DNA of 64,000 nucleotides from Bacillus sp. ISL-34 (GCF_018613325.1 NZ_JAGGQJ010000011.1:248001-312000); one strand, 5' to 3'. Numbered from the stretch's first letter, positions 38,251 through 46,941 are shown. Numbers and translations: made by a program. Notes: generated by a model not told the origin, from the letters alone.

Positions 38251-38810
38251 GGATGATTCAGCTCCTTTACGTTTATATATCTTGCAATGCGAGGACGTAC
38301 TAGTTGAATGATGACAGTACATAGAATGCACAGCAGTAAATCACCGGGTACAGGTAACAAGAAGCCGTAAAGAATCGTTTGGTTGATTGAAAGCGGCGTT
38401 TCCACAATCCACTTCATCGCACCGTACAGCCAGATGCAGCCGAAAAGGTAAACTGTCAGCAAAGAGGCAGCATTAGCAAAGAATATGGAACGAATCGTGG
38501 AGAGGGTAAACCGGTTGATCAGCCATCCATTTACATAGGCTCCCAGTATATATCCGAGCAAATAGCCGAAGGTGGGTTTGAATATATAGCCGAATCCCCC
38601 GCCTTCAGCAAACACGGGCACCCCGATAAGTCCGATCAAGACGTAGCATAACTGACTGAGCATCCCAAGCCGGGGCCCCAATAATGCGCCTGCCAAATAG
38701 ACTGCCAGAATTTGCAGTGTGAATGGTATGTAAGGGATAGGTATCTTGATAAAGGCGCCAATGGCAGTTAACGCTGTAAAAAGGGCCACATAAGAAATCG
38801 TCCTTGCTTT
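38229..38810 (-). CDS. bioY: Biotin transporter BioY (ECF substrate-binding component)
   Basis: 193 aa, six hydrophobic helices. FIKIPIPYIPFTLQILAVYLAGALLGPRLG is the BioY signature. TTG at 38810 is chosen because AGGAGG lies 8 bp upstream; longer frames run into the operator region. Works alone at low affinity or with EcfAAT, not in this window. First gene of the bioYDA unit, directly downstream of a BirA-like operator. Confidence 0.93.
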   Translation of the reverse strand, partial: KARTISYVALFTALTAIGAFIKIPIPYIPFTLQILAVYLAGALLGPRLGMLSQLCYVLIGLIGVPVFAEGGGFGYIFKPTFGYLLGYILGAYVNGWLINRFTLSTIRSIFFANAASLLTVYLFGCIWLYGAMKWIVETPLSINQTILYGFLLPVPGDLLLCILCTVIIQLVRPRIARYINVKELNHPWAKPTL

Positions 38811-38875
38811 CAAGTCTTCAACCTCCTTTTTTTGGGTGGCAGAATGCCCACTATTAGTTTGCCTGATTCCTATTT

Positions 38876-38911
38876 TATATGTCAACTAATATATTATTTA
38901 GTTAACATATA
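38876..38911 (-). promoter_or_regulatory. BirA-like operator of bioYDA
   Basis: TATATGTCAAC and GTTAACATATA arms are separated by 14 bp, matching the BirA pattern (TTGTTAAC-N14/15-GTTAACAA type). It lies 66 bp upstream of the bioY start. Confidence 0.8.
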
Positions 38912-39007
38912 AAATGCCTGCTTTCTCGGGATTTAAAGGACATACTAGGAAAATATTGAAAAAAGACCATTGAATAATATTTTGTTTGTATGTTATTATT
39001 CTATCGA

Positions 39008-39039
39008 TATGTTAACTTAAAATATTTTAGGTTAACAAA
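39008..39039 (+). promoter_or_regulatory. BirA-like operator on the bioB side
   Basis: GTTAAC (39011-39016) and GTTAAC (39031-39036) are separated by 14 bp within TATGTTAAC...GTTAACAAA. It faces bioB but is about 350 bp upstream of its start. Confidence 0.78.
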
Positions 39040-39389
39040 TCTAAAGGCTTATCGTTTCATTGCCAGGCAGTATTGATACTGCTAAATGTTAAGTGCTGCC
39101 CATTGTGGTTGATGGTGTACATGTGACCGCTTGGTTGGAAGGGAAAGTGGATTGGAGATGGAGACACTCGCGGTTGGAGCAGTATGTTGATATATCTCGG
39201 GCAGCAGGTCTTTATTTAGGAATTACATAGTCACGGAATCCATGCACCACACTTTAATGGCAACACATCAGGAACAACAGATGTGATTTAGCGTGGGAAT
39301 GATCCAATCCGTTCCAAGGGTTTCTGGTAATTAATCGCGGAAGATTCATGGGAAGGAATATACAACATTAAAGAAAAGAGGGATTAGGT
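39040..39389. other. 350-bp leader or scar between BirA operator and bioB
   Basis: GC content is higher than in a normal gap and several protein-like stretches appear in different frames (for example VDGVHVTAWLEGKVDW near 39109). Every frame has stops. I read it as a decayed gene or a long leader; no family recognised. Confidence 0.35.
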
Positions 39390-40382
39390 TTGGAAACATT
39401 GGTAAGGGATTGGAAGATGTTAGCGGAGAACGTTATCAAAGGATATAAAGTGACGGAGGAAGAGGCATTATCCATCGTACAAGCTCCAGACGAAGAGGTT
39501 TTGGAAATATTGAATGCAGCCTATCTCATACGGAAGCATCATTATGGGAAAAAAGTTAAATTGAATATGATCATCAATACGAAATCAGGATTATGTCCCG
39601 AAGATTGCGGCTACTGCTCGCAGTCGATCGTATCGGAAGCCCCAATCGATAAATATGCTTGGCTGACGAAAGAAAAGATTGTCGAGGGAGCGCAAGAGTC
39701 AATTCGTCGCAAAGCCGGTACTTATTGCATCGTTGCGTCTGGGCGGCGTCCGACCAACAGGGAAATCGATCATGTCATTGAAGCGGTAAAAGAAATCCGC
39801 GAAACGACGGATCTTAAAATCTGCTGCTGTTTAGGTTTCCTGAATGAGGAACATGCCGGCAAACTAGCGGAAGCAGGCGTTCATCGCTACAACCACAACT
39901 TGAATACATCACAGGAAAACTACAGCAAAATTACATCGACACATACATATGAAGACCGGGTAGATACAGTCGAAGCTGTGAAAGAAGCCGGAATGTCCCC
40001 ATGTTCTGGTGCCATTTTCGGTATGGGGGAATCTGAGGCGGAAGCGGTGGAAATCGCTCTATCCCTACGCAGCCTTGATGCAGATTCCATTCCTTGTAAT
40101 TTTCTCAATGCAATTGACGGAACGCCGCTTGAGGGAACTTCCGAGTTGACCCCCACTAAATGCCTGAAATTGATTTCGATGATGAGATTCGTTAATCCGA
40201 GTAAAGAAATCCGTCTGGCCGGCGGTCGTGAGGTCAATCTCCGTTCCATGCAGCCCATGGCACTGTATGCAGCCAATTCCATCTTCGTCGGCGATTATTT
40301 AACGACAGCAGGTCAAGAACCCACAGCGGATTGGGGAATCATCGAAGACCTCGGATTCGAAATTGAAGAATGTGCTTTATGA
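39390..40382 (+). CDS. bioB: Biotin synthase
   Basis: Radical-SAM enzyme inserting sulfur into dethiobiotin. 330 aa. The radical cluster cysteines are in CPEDCGYCSQS (CxxxCxxC). The second cluster residues include the cysteines of CCCLGFL and the arginine in IRLAGGRE; YNHNLNTS and IPCNFLNAIDGTP are also typical. It starts with TTG at 39390 after AAGAGGGATTAGG. Separate from bioYDA, but with its own BirA-like site. Confidence 0.96.
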   Translation: METLVRDWKMLAENVIKGYKVTEEEALSIVQAPDEEVLEILNAAYLIRKHHYGKKVKLNMIINTKSGLCPEDCGYCSQSIVSEAPIDKYAWLTKEKIVEGAQESIRRKAGTYCIVASGRRPTNREIDHVIEAVKEIRETTDLKICCCLGFLNEEHAGKLAEAGVHRYNHNLNTSQENYSKITSTHTYEDRVDTVEAVKEAGMSPCSGAIFGMGESEAEAVEIALSLRSLDADSIPCNFLNAIDGTPLEGTSELTPTKCLKLISMMRFVNPSKEIRLAGGREVNLRSMQPMALYAANSIFVGDYLTTAGQEPTADWGIIEDLGFEIEECAL

Positions 40383-40413
40383 TAAAAAAGATTTTAGAAA
40401 AACAATATGGATT

Positions 40414-40440
40414 AAAAAAACACCCTTAGGGTGTTTTTTT
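40414..40440 (+). terminator. Intrinsic terminator of bioB
   Basis: A7-CACCC / GGGTG-T7 hairpin with a 3-base loop. Confidence 0.92.
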
Positions 40441-40467
40441 CAGTTTGTCGGCAAAAGTTCCGATTGG

Positions 40468-40645
40468 GGTCGAAAAAATTCGAGAACGGTCGAATAAAGA
40501 GCGTGGAAGGTCGAAAAAATTCGAGAACGGTCGAATAAAGTGCGTTGAAGGTCGAAAAAATTCGAGAACGGTCGAATAAAGTGCGTTGAAGGTCGAAAAA
40601 AGTACTGTGAAGGACGAAAAAAATCGTGTACGGCCAAAAAAAGCT
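40468..40645. repeat. 20/21-nt periodic array D (core GGTCGAAWAAA)
   Basis: Nine units begin at 40468, 40488, 40509, 40529, 40550, 40570, 40591, 40612 and 40632: alternating 20 and 21 nt, hence a 41-nt super-period. Alternate tails are TTCGAGAAC and GTGCGTTGAA-like. The last two units are degenerate. The array follows the bioB terminator by 28 bp. Confidence 0.93.
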
Positions 40646-40653
40646 CCGGATGA

Positions 40654-41120
40654 AATCAACTGGAACTTTTTTAAAAGAAAAAACTGCAGGCAAACTGGAT
40701 TTTCTTCGAATTTGCCGACAAAAGGAGGTTCGGAATGCTCTCACCCCGAACCATGATTATAAAACAAGACGCAGATTATACTTAATGTTTTTTTACTATA
40801 ATCCTTATTGGATTGAAGAAATTTGCGACACTCCTGCCGAATAACTGGCTAACCGAGACCCCACAGCCGCTAGCGGCAAGGAGGCTTGGCAGGCAGTCGG
40901 CGGAAAGGGAGCGGATTTCTAAAATCAACTGGAATGTTTTTAAAGAAAACTTGGTTATCCTTAATGTTTTACTATAATCCCTATTAGATTGAAGAAATTT
41001 GCGACACTCCTGCCGAATAACTGGCTAGCCGAGACCCCACAGCCGCTAGCGGCGAGGAGGCATGGAAGACAGTCGGCGGAAAGGGAGCGGATTTCTGAAA
41101 TCAACTGGAATTTTTTTAGA
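40654..41120. repeat. Tandem ~168-bp copies of a Bacillus-type dispersed intergenic repeat
   Basis: Two nearly identical copies, about 40782-40950 and 40951-41117, each read CTTAATGTTTT...GCGACACTCCTGCCGAATAACTGG, then CGAGACCCCACAGCCGCTAGCGGC, then GGCGGAAAGGGAGCGGATTTC and AAATCAACTGGAA (pieces given separately). A third partial copy of the 3' end lies at about 40654-40685. The GCCGCTAGCGGC palindrome sits mid-element. I recognise the GAGACCCC / GGAGGCT / GCGGAAAG pattern as a common non-coding repeat of Bacillus and relatives. The 62- and 72-codon frames here are not genes. Confidence 0.8.
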
Positions 41121-41383
41121 AAACCCCGCTTTCTTCAAATTTGTCTACAGTCCGGGTGTTTTATTAATGTGCTGTAAGAGAGCTAGTGGTCAGTCAACCT
41201 TTACAAAAATAAAAAAATGATAGATAAGTGAAAATAATGAAAAAAAAATGCTAAATTGTAAGAAGAGGTTTTTTTTATGAATTACCTGAATAAAATAACA
41301 TTTGCTGCATTGTGGTAAATGAATATGATATAGGGAAAGGATCAGTATTGGTAATATCAATAATGAGAGGATAGTTTTGTGTG

Positions 41384-42082
41384 ATGCATATATGGCTGAT
41401 TAGTTTTATTATTTTATTATTGCTATTAATATTTTATACTATTATCCCAACGGTGCTTATTCGTGGATGCAGTCTGGGAATAATAAAAAGAATCAATTCG
41501 AATAATGGGATGGCGCTAACTTTCGATGATGGCCCAAACCCTGAATATACGATAAAATTACTTGATCTTTTAAAAGAGTATGAGATAAAGGCCACATTTT
41601 TTGTTGTTGGCAGTAAAGTGAAAAGTAATCCTGAGATTATTAAAAGAATGCATGAAGAGGGACATACTATAGGGATCCACCATTATCATCATGTTTCAAG
41701 TTGGGTGCTATCCCCAATCCATCTACGGAAACAGTTGGAAATGACTGAAAAGGCGATAAATGAATGTACGAATGAAAAGGTGGTTTTTTATAGACCTCCA
41801 TGGGGCCATTTTAATTTGTTCAACCCATTTTTCAGTAAGAAATATAGAGTGATAATGTGGTCCGGCATCTTCGGGGATTGGAAAGTCAAAAATTGCAAAA
41901 ATACTTTGCTTGATCAACTGCGAGGCACTTCGACAGAAGGTTCCATTCTGTTGCTTCATGACTGTGGTGAAACATTGGGAGCGGATAAAGAAGCACCAGG
42001 CTATATGATTGAAATGTTAAAAATTTACCTACAGGAGAGTAAGGAAAAAGGAACACACTTTATTACTTTAAAAGACTTATAA
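41384..42082 (+). CDS. NodB-type polysaccharide deacetylase, membrane-anchored
   Basis: 232 aa. One N-terminal helix (residues 3-27) anchors it, catalytic domain outside. MALTFDDGPNPEYT carries the catalytic and metal aspartates, GIHHYHH the metal histidines, FYRPPWGHFN motif 3 and LLLHDCG motif 5. Metal-dependent N- or O-deacetylase of an envelope sugar. ATG at 41384 rather than the adjacent GTG. DedA and a glycosyltransferase follow. Confidence 0.87.
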   Translation: MHIWLISFIILLLLLIFYTIIPTVLIRGCSLGIIKRINSNNGMALTFDDGPNPEYTIKLLDLLKEYEIKATFFVVGSKVKSNPEIIKRMHEEGHTIGIHHYHHVSSWVLSPIHLRKQLEMTEKAINECTNEKVVFYRPPWGHFNLFNPFFSKKYRVIMWSGIFGDWKVKNCKNTLLDQLRGTSTEGSILLLHDCGETLGADKEAPGYMIEMLKIYLQESKEKGTHFITLKDL

Positions 42083-42099
42083 CTAATTCTGGGGGTATT

Positions 42100-42699
42100 A
42101 TGAATATAGATACGCTTTTACATTTTATTGAATCATATGGATACCTGATCATTTTTCTTTTTTTATTCTTTGGCATTGTGGGAGTGCCTGCTCCAGAAGA
42201 ATCGCTTCTATTTCTGATTGGGGTGTTGGCTGTCCAAGGTAAGCTCTCACTGGGCTTAGCAATGCTTTGTGCAATTTTCGGCGCCTTTATCGGAATGCTT
42301 GCAGCTTATGCATGCGGAAAATATGTGGGGTATCCATTTATAAATAAATTTGGAAGATTCATTGGGATTACGAGTGAACGCTGGGAGAAAGCAAAGAAAA
42401 ACTATACGGATAATGCACAAAAAACCTTAGTATTGGGATTTTATATTCCGGGGATAAGACAAATTAGTCCATATTTCGCAGGAATCTCTTCTATACCCTT
42501 TCGGAAATACTTCCTATTTTCCCTATTAGGCACTATACTCTGGACCGTCCCTTTTATAGTGGCCGGTTATTATGTCGGGGATGCTTTTAATGTTAATCCC
42601 AAATATGTTCCATATTTAGGGCTTGTATTTTTAGTTATTTTTGTACTATATGTTACTATCAAATACATTAAAAAGAGAAAACAAATGTCCAAAAGTTGA
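42100..42699 (+). CDS. DedA/SNARE-associated family membrane protein
   Basis: 199 aa, about five hydrophobic helices. GVPAPEESLLFLIGVLAVQGK, ACGKYVGYPFINKFGRF and FYIPGIRQISPYFAG are DedA hallmarks; the last carries the conserved arginine. DedA proteins flip or traffic phospholipids such as C55-P or phosphatidylethanolamine. GGGGGT precedes the ATG. 17 bp after the deacetylase gene, so probably one operon. Confidence 0.88.
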   Translation: MNIDTLLHFIESYGYLIIFLFLFFGIVGVPAPEESLLFLIGVLAVQGKLSLGLAMLCAIFGAFIGMLAAYACGKYVGYPFINKFGRFIGITSERWEKAKKNYTDNAQKTLVLGFYIPGIRQISPYFAGISSIPFRKYFLFSLLGTILWTVPFIVAGYYVGDAFNVNPKYVPYLGLVFLVIFVLYVTIKYIKKRKQMSKS

Positions 42700-42800
42700 G
42701 TCGGCTCCTTATTAAAAACGTTGGAATTATATTGTAAGAGGAAGATATCATGAACTATATATTTCGTATTTTCAGAATGATTTCTTAGGAGATGACACAT

Positions 42801-43967
42801 ATGAAGAAAGTTTTGTTTTTACCTCTCTTTCGAATGCAGTCGGGACATCATCAAGTTGCAGAGGCATTAATGGATATGTTAAAAAAGCATTCAAATGGGA
42901 TTACCTATAAAAAAATCGATTTAATCAGTTATACCAATACCTCTCTAGAAAAAATCATCACAAATAGTTATCTAACATGGATCCGTTATGCGCCGGAAAC
43001 CTATAATCTTGCCTATAAGAATCTGTTTTATGTTCACTCGCCAAAGGAACGGATATTTAAATGGTATCAGCAATTATTCATGAACAAAATGGAACAATTG
43101 ATAGAAGAAGAAAAGCCTGATCTAATTGTGTGTACACACGGTTTCCCTTCCTATCTTTTGAGTCAGCTAAAGATGAAAGGAAAGTGCAGCACACCGGTTA
43201 TAAACGTGTACACGGACTTCTTTATTAATAATGTGTGGGGAAGCGAAGGAATAGATGCCCATTTTCTTCCAAGTCAAGAAGTGAAAGAAAAGCTGATGAG
43301 TAAGCGTCAAATACCAAAACAGACGATGATGGTCACTGGCATACCCGTGCACGAGGAAATAACCAAAAATGCTTCTGTACAAAAAAACAAAGTACGGCCA
43401 AAAATTTTGATATCCGGAGGAAATAGCGGTCTGGGCGGGATCTTGAACTTAAGTGATGAGTTAAAGACTTCAGCCGACTTTGATTATTTAGTTCTTTGCG
43501 GAAATAACACCAAGCTGTATGAAGAAATCGATACATGGAATTTACCTCATATCAAACCACTGCCTTATATTTCATCAAGGGTTGAAATGAATAAGCTTTA
43601 TGAAGAAGTTGACGCAATCGTTACGAAACCCGGCGGTGTCACGATTAGCGAAGCATTGCGGAAAAGGCTTCCCATTTTTGTTCATTCCAGGCTTCCAGGG
43701 CAGGAGGAAATTAATCTGCAGTATTTAAAACAACAAGGCCTTGTATTTAAACTTAATCAGAAAAAGCCTTTTGAAAAACAATTGCTGAGTATATTAAAAG
43801 ATCAGAAAAAAATGACAAGGTGGAGCACATCCATAGAAGCCTATCATAAGGAAATAGAGTTGGAGAAACCTGAGGGAATAGTGGAGGTCATGAAATTGAT
43901 CCTTAATCTTAATCAAAATGGTACACCTTCCTATCTAGCCCGACAGCCCAAACTTCTTTTTAGCTAA
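42801..43967 (+). CDS. GT28/MGDG-synthase-type glycosyltransferase
   Basis: 388 aa, GT-B fold. FRMQSGHHQVAEALMD at the N-terminus matches the acceptor domain of MGDG synthase/UgtP enzymes. The C-terminal donor domain has ILISGGNSGLGGI and DAIVTKPGGVTISEALRK, the nucleotide-sugar motif. A glycolipid or envelope acceptor is inferred. ATG at 42801 follows AGGAG by 9 bp; the in-frame ATG at 42792 is inside that site. With the deacetylase and DedA it suggests an envelope-lipid module. Confidence 0.82.
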   Translation: MKKVLFLPLFRMQSGHHQVAEALMDMLKKHSNGITYKKIDLISYTNTSLEKIITNSYLTWIRYAPETYNLAYKNLFYVHSPKERIFKWYQQLFMNKMEQLIEEEKPDLIVCTHGFPSYLLSQLKMKGKCSTPVINVYTDFFINNVWGSEGIDAHFLPSQEVKEKLMSKRQIPKQTMMVTGIPVHEEITKNASVQKNKVRPKILISGGNSGLGGILNLSDELKTSADFDYLVLCGNNTKLYEEIDTWNLPHIKPLPYISSRVEMNKLYEEVDAIVTKPGGVTISEALRKRLPIFVHSRLPGQEEINLQYLKQQGLVFKLNQKKPFEKQLLSILKDQKKMTRWSTSIEAYHKEIELEKPEGIVEVMKLILNLNQNGTPSYLARQPKLLFS

Positions 43968-44007
43968 ATGTATGGTGTTCTCACTGGTAAAAGAATGAAT
44001 ACGGAAG

Positions 44008-44025
44008 GCTGCTGAATTAGCAGCC
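44008..44025 (+). terminator. Hairpin after glycosyltransferase
   Basis: GGCTGCT / AGCAGCC stem with a 4-base loop but little T tract, so a weak terminator at best. Confidence 0.4.
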
Positions 44026-44058
44026 ATCCTATAATGAAAGGTCTGAAGAAGGGTGACT

Positions 44059-44859
44059 TTGAAGAAAACATACCTTATGATTTTTTCGATTATGCTGCTT
44101 GCGGCAGCGGTCGCAGGTTGTTCAAGTGGTGAAGCGGAAAAAACGGAAAAGAAGGCGCAAGCCGGAGGAAAAGTCGAATTGACGGTTTCCGCAGCTGTAA
44201 GTTTGGAAGATGCCTTAAATGATATAAAGAAGTCTTTTGAAAAAGAAAATGCAAATGTGGAAGTTCATTATAACTTTGGAGCCTCTGGAGCTCTTCAGCA
44301 GCAGATATCCCAAGGCGCACCTGTTGACCTGTTTTTCTCAGCTGCAGAAGATAAATTTGATAAATTAGTAGAGGAAGATCTTATAGAAGAGAAAAAAGGA
44401 ATCGATTTAGTCGGCAATGACCTGGTGCTGGTGGTACCAAAGGATTCCAAAAGGGAAATCGGATCGCTGGAAGACCTCACAAAGGCCGCCAAAATTTCGA
44501 TTGGCACTCCAGAGTCTGTACCGGCAGGGCAATATGCGAAACAAACTTTGGAAAACATGAACCTCTTTAAAGAGGTTGAAGATCGATTGGTATATGCAAA
44601 GGATGTCCGGCAAGTGCTTACATATGTGGAAACGGGAAACGTGGACGCAGGCCTCGTCTATAAAACGGATGCGCTCAACTCATCAAAAGTTGAAATCATT
44701 GCAGCAGCCCAGGCAGATTTACACGATCCGATCATATATCCCGTCGGAATGATCAATAACCTGGATCATGACAAGGAAGCCAAGCTATTCTATGACTATC
44801 TCCAAACGGAAGCCTCCATGAAAAGCTTTGAAAAATACGGATTTAAAAATTTGAAATAA
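44059..44859 (+). CDS. modA: Molybdate-type substrate-binding lipoprotein, orphan
   Basis: 266 aa. Lipobox VAGC, then VELTVSAAVSLEDAL, FGASGALQQQISQGAPVDLFFSA and the C-terminal TGNVDAGLVYKTDA of ModA, the periplasmic-type molybdate/tungstate binder. No modB or modC follows: the gene ends in its own terminator. TTG at 44059 is chosen after GAAGAAGGGTGAC; GTG at 44053 is within that site. It may work with a transporter elsewhere. Confidence 0.85.
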   Translation: MKKTYLMIFSIMLLAAAVAGCSSGEAEKTEKKAQAGGKVELTVSAAVSLEDALNDIKKSFEKENANVEVHYNFGASGALQQQISQGAPVDLFFSAAEDKFDKLVEEDLIEEKKGIDLVGNDLVLVVPKDSKREIGSLEDLTKAAKISIGTPESVPAGQYAKQTLENMNLFKEVEDRLVYAKDVRQVLTYVETGNVDAGLVYKTDALNSSKVEIIAAAQADLHDPIIYPVGMINNLDHDKEAKLFYDYLQTEASMKSFEKYGFKNLK

Positions 44860-44884
44860 CCACCAATCTGGTGGTCTTTTTTTT
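44859..44884 (+). terminator. Intrinsic terminator of modA
   Basis: ACCACCA / TGGTGGT with a 3-base loop and C-T8 tail; the stem begins at the last base of the stop codon. Confidence 0.92.
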
Positions 44885-44988
44885 ATGCATCTCAAGTAAT
44901 ATTAGGTATATTTTCCTTTATATTGAAACATCGTCTCGCTTTAAACGTAAGAATAAGAACATCCATGTATTCATCACTCAACTAAATC

Positions 44989-45070
44989 GGATTTTCAGCC
45001 TAAAGCGAGGATAATTCGACCCAAAGTGCGGATAATCCGACCTACAAGTCAATAATTCGGCCGCTGCGTG
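44989..45070. repeat. 20/21-nt periodic array F (core ATAATTCGACC)
   Basis: Four units begin at about 44989, 45009, 45030 and 45050. The core is the reverse complement of the array E core (GGTCGAATTAT), so the two arrays are the same family in opposite orientation. About 100 bp after the modA terminator. Confidence 0.8.
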
Positions 45071-45429
45071 AAAAGAAACTTGTGACAAAAGACGGACAGC
45101 ATATTTCTGTCCTCGGGCTTCCAGTGTGAATGGTTCCATTCTCAATTCGGATGGATGTATTTACATCTGCCAAGAAGAGGTAATAGAAAATGGTTTTAAA
45201 AGGGACGAAGTTATGGGAACCCCAATAGTGGCATTGATTTAGGTTAACGAGAAGGATTTAAATAAAATGAGCTTTGTAAGAATTAATAGATAAAGAAACA
45301 TACATAGTGATACAACTTCAATTTTAAAAGTAGGAAATATTTATCATTTGATCACAAATGGTATATGATGGGTTTAATGTAATATTTTACAAGTTTTTGA
45401 TTAGAGCCAATTACCAAGGAGGAGTAAAA
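45071..45429. other. Gap with no assigned gene
   Basis: A 50-codon protein-like stretch in one frame around 45150-45290 (NSDGCIYICQEEVIENGF, then a stop) may be a relic, but I recognise nothing. The rest is AT-rich. Confidence 0.35.
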
Positions 45430-45801
45430 GTGGAGGAAGCAATAATTGATTTTGTCATTGCAGTCATGTTAATTATTGGTTTCACATACGGTCTCATTAG
45501 GCAATTTAGACATTGTGTCAGTATCAGGAATGGAAATAAGTCGGAGTATGTACATTACAAGAGGGCATTGATAGGAAACTATCTGATCCTTCTATCCTAT
45601 TCGGGTTTTCTTTTTTCTTATATTTTGAATTCATTACTGGCTTCTCGTATTATACCGGCTTCATTTATTACAAGTGATAATACTAGTTTTTGCTGTTTCA
45701 GTTTTCTTGCCATTCTATTAATCGCTAAATTGGGAGTTATTCCTAAGGAAAATGAACAAGTTGAATTACAAGAATACATAGTCGAGAAAGAGGAAATATG
45801 A
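45430..45801 (+). CDS. Unrecognised small membrane protein
   Basis: 123 aa with three hydrophobic helices (IIDFVIAVMLIIGFTYG, YLILLSYSGFLFSYIL, FCCFSFLAILLIAKLG) and an acidic tail. GTG at 45430 is chosen because AAGGAGGAG lies 5 bp upstream; the longer frame from 45358 has no ribosome site. Overlaps the next gene by four bases, so the two are co-translated. No family recognised. Confidence 0.65.
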   Translation: MEEAIIDFVIAVMLIIGFTYGLIRQFRHCVSIRNGNKSEYVHYKRALIGNYLILLSYSGFLFSYILNSLLASRIIPASFITSDNTSFCCFSFLAILLIAKLGVIPKENEQVELQEYIVEKEEI

Positions 45802-46298
45802 AGAAAATTTCGCTTACCTTATTAATCGTATGTATATCGATCACCTTTCTATTAAATTTTGCCATGCCTGAATTTGCTGGCAAAATGAAGGATAATATAA
45901 GTTCCATGAATATCCTTTATTCCTACAGTGTCACAAAAACATTCTCGGAACAAACCCAAGATACGATCGAACTGGCATCCATGCCTTCAGGGAAAACCGA
46001 GACCAGGAATGTCGATTTCCGAAGTGATGTTAAGCTTGAGAGAACTCCGCTGAATATTAAAAGTGTAGTGAAAGAGAGCTTGAACAAGCCGCAGGCGTAT
46101 AAAACTAAAGAAAAATTAACAGGTCCGGAAAAAGGGTTTTCATACCGGAAATATTATCTTACCAGAAATTATGATAAAGGAAGATATACAGTCATCAGAA
46201 CGAATAAAATAACGGGAAAAGAAAAGGTGTATGCCGGAACTTATTATGAGCCGAGCACGCAAGAGCCTATCGTCAAATGGTCACGTGATGAAAAATGA
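45798..46298 (+). CDS. Unrecognised secreted or anchored protein
   Basis: 166 aa. One N-terminal helix (ISLTLLIVCISITFLLNFA), then a basic, tyrosine-rich extracellular part (SYRKYYLTRNYDKGRYTV). No cysteine after the helix, so not a lipoprotein. Its ATG overlaps the preceding stop (ATGA); the pair probably acts together at the membrane. No family recognised. Confidence 0.65.
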   Translation: MKKISLTLLIVCISITFLLNFAMPEFAGKMKDNISSMNILYSYSVTKTFSEQTQDTIELASMPSGKTETRNVDFRSDVKLERTPLNIKSVVKESLNKPQAYKTKEKLTGPEKGFSYRKYYLTRNYDKGRYTVIRTNKITGKEKVYAGTYYEPSTQEPIVKWSRDEK

Positions 46299-46337
46299 TG
46301 GCTGACAATACCATTTCATGAAAAGTTGAGTGATTGT

Positions 46338-46847
46338 ATGGGGAAAACAGTAAAAATTGAGGATTATAACCCTGATTGGGTTAGTGAATTTCAACAGGAA
46401 AAAGCGAGGATAACGGAGGTGTTAAAGAACTATTCCCTTTGTGTTGAGCATATTGGAAGTACATCTGTCGAAGGGTTGGGGGCAAAACCGATTTTGGACA
46501 TCATGGCTGGCGTCCAACATTTAGATGAAGCTGACACATTCATTGAACCCTTGAAATCGATTGGTTATGAATTTGTCCCGCATCAGGAATTTCCCGAAAG
46601 GCGTTTTTTTAGAAAAGGCCGATGGAGAGCGGGGACACACCATTTGCATATCTATAGATTCGGAAGTGAACAGTGGAAGAATCAACTTTCATTCAGGGAT
46701 TATCTAAGAAACTATCCTGACATACGGAAACAATATCAGGAATTAAAAATATCCTTAGCTCAAAAGCATCCTGGGGATATAGTGGGGTACACGAAAGCGA
46801 AAGCTCCATTTATCCTGAATGTTATAGAATCAGCAAATGGTGGGTGA
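46338..46847 (+). CDS. GrpB-like (UPF0157) nucleotidyltransferase-fold protein 1
   Basis: 169 aa. EDYNPDWVSEF, CVEHIGSTSVEGLGAKPILDIMAGV and FFRKGRWRAGTHHLHIY are the family motifs; HIGSTS and the DI aspartate form the nucleotidyltransferase-like core. Biochemical role unknown. ATG at 46338 assumed; TTG at 46326 is an alternative and neither ribosome site is strong. A paralogue lies at 52269. Confidence 0.85.
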   Translation: MGKTVKIEDYNPDWVSEFQQEKARITEVLKNYSLCVEHIGSTSVEGLGAKPILDIMAGVQHLDEADTFIEPLKSIGYEFVPHQEFPERRFFRKGRWRAGTHHLHIYRFGSEQWKNQLSFRDYLRNYPDIRKQYQELKISLAQKHPGDIVGYTKAKAPFILNVIESANGG

Positions 46848-46903
46848 CTTCCAAGGTGAAAGTTTTAGCCATGTTTCTGTAAAAAGTCTGGAAGAAAATG
46901 AAG

Positions 46904-46931
46904 ACGGCAGTGAATTCAAACTGCCGTTTTT
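46904..46931. terminator. Terminator between GrpB 1 and the LacI gene
   Basis: ACGGCAGT / ACTGCCGT hairpin with T4; serves the convergent pair. Confidence 0.85.
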
Positions 46932-46941
46932 GTATGAGCAA

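Noticed and set aside
40412-40844. ORFs in the bioB downstream region, 65-110 codons
   Set aside because: They run through array D and the long dispersed repeat; no coding features.
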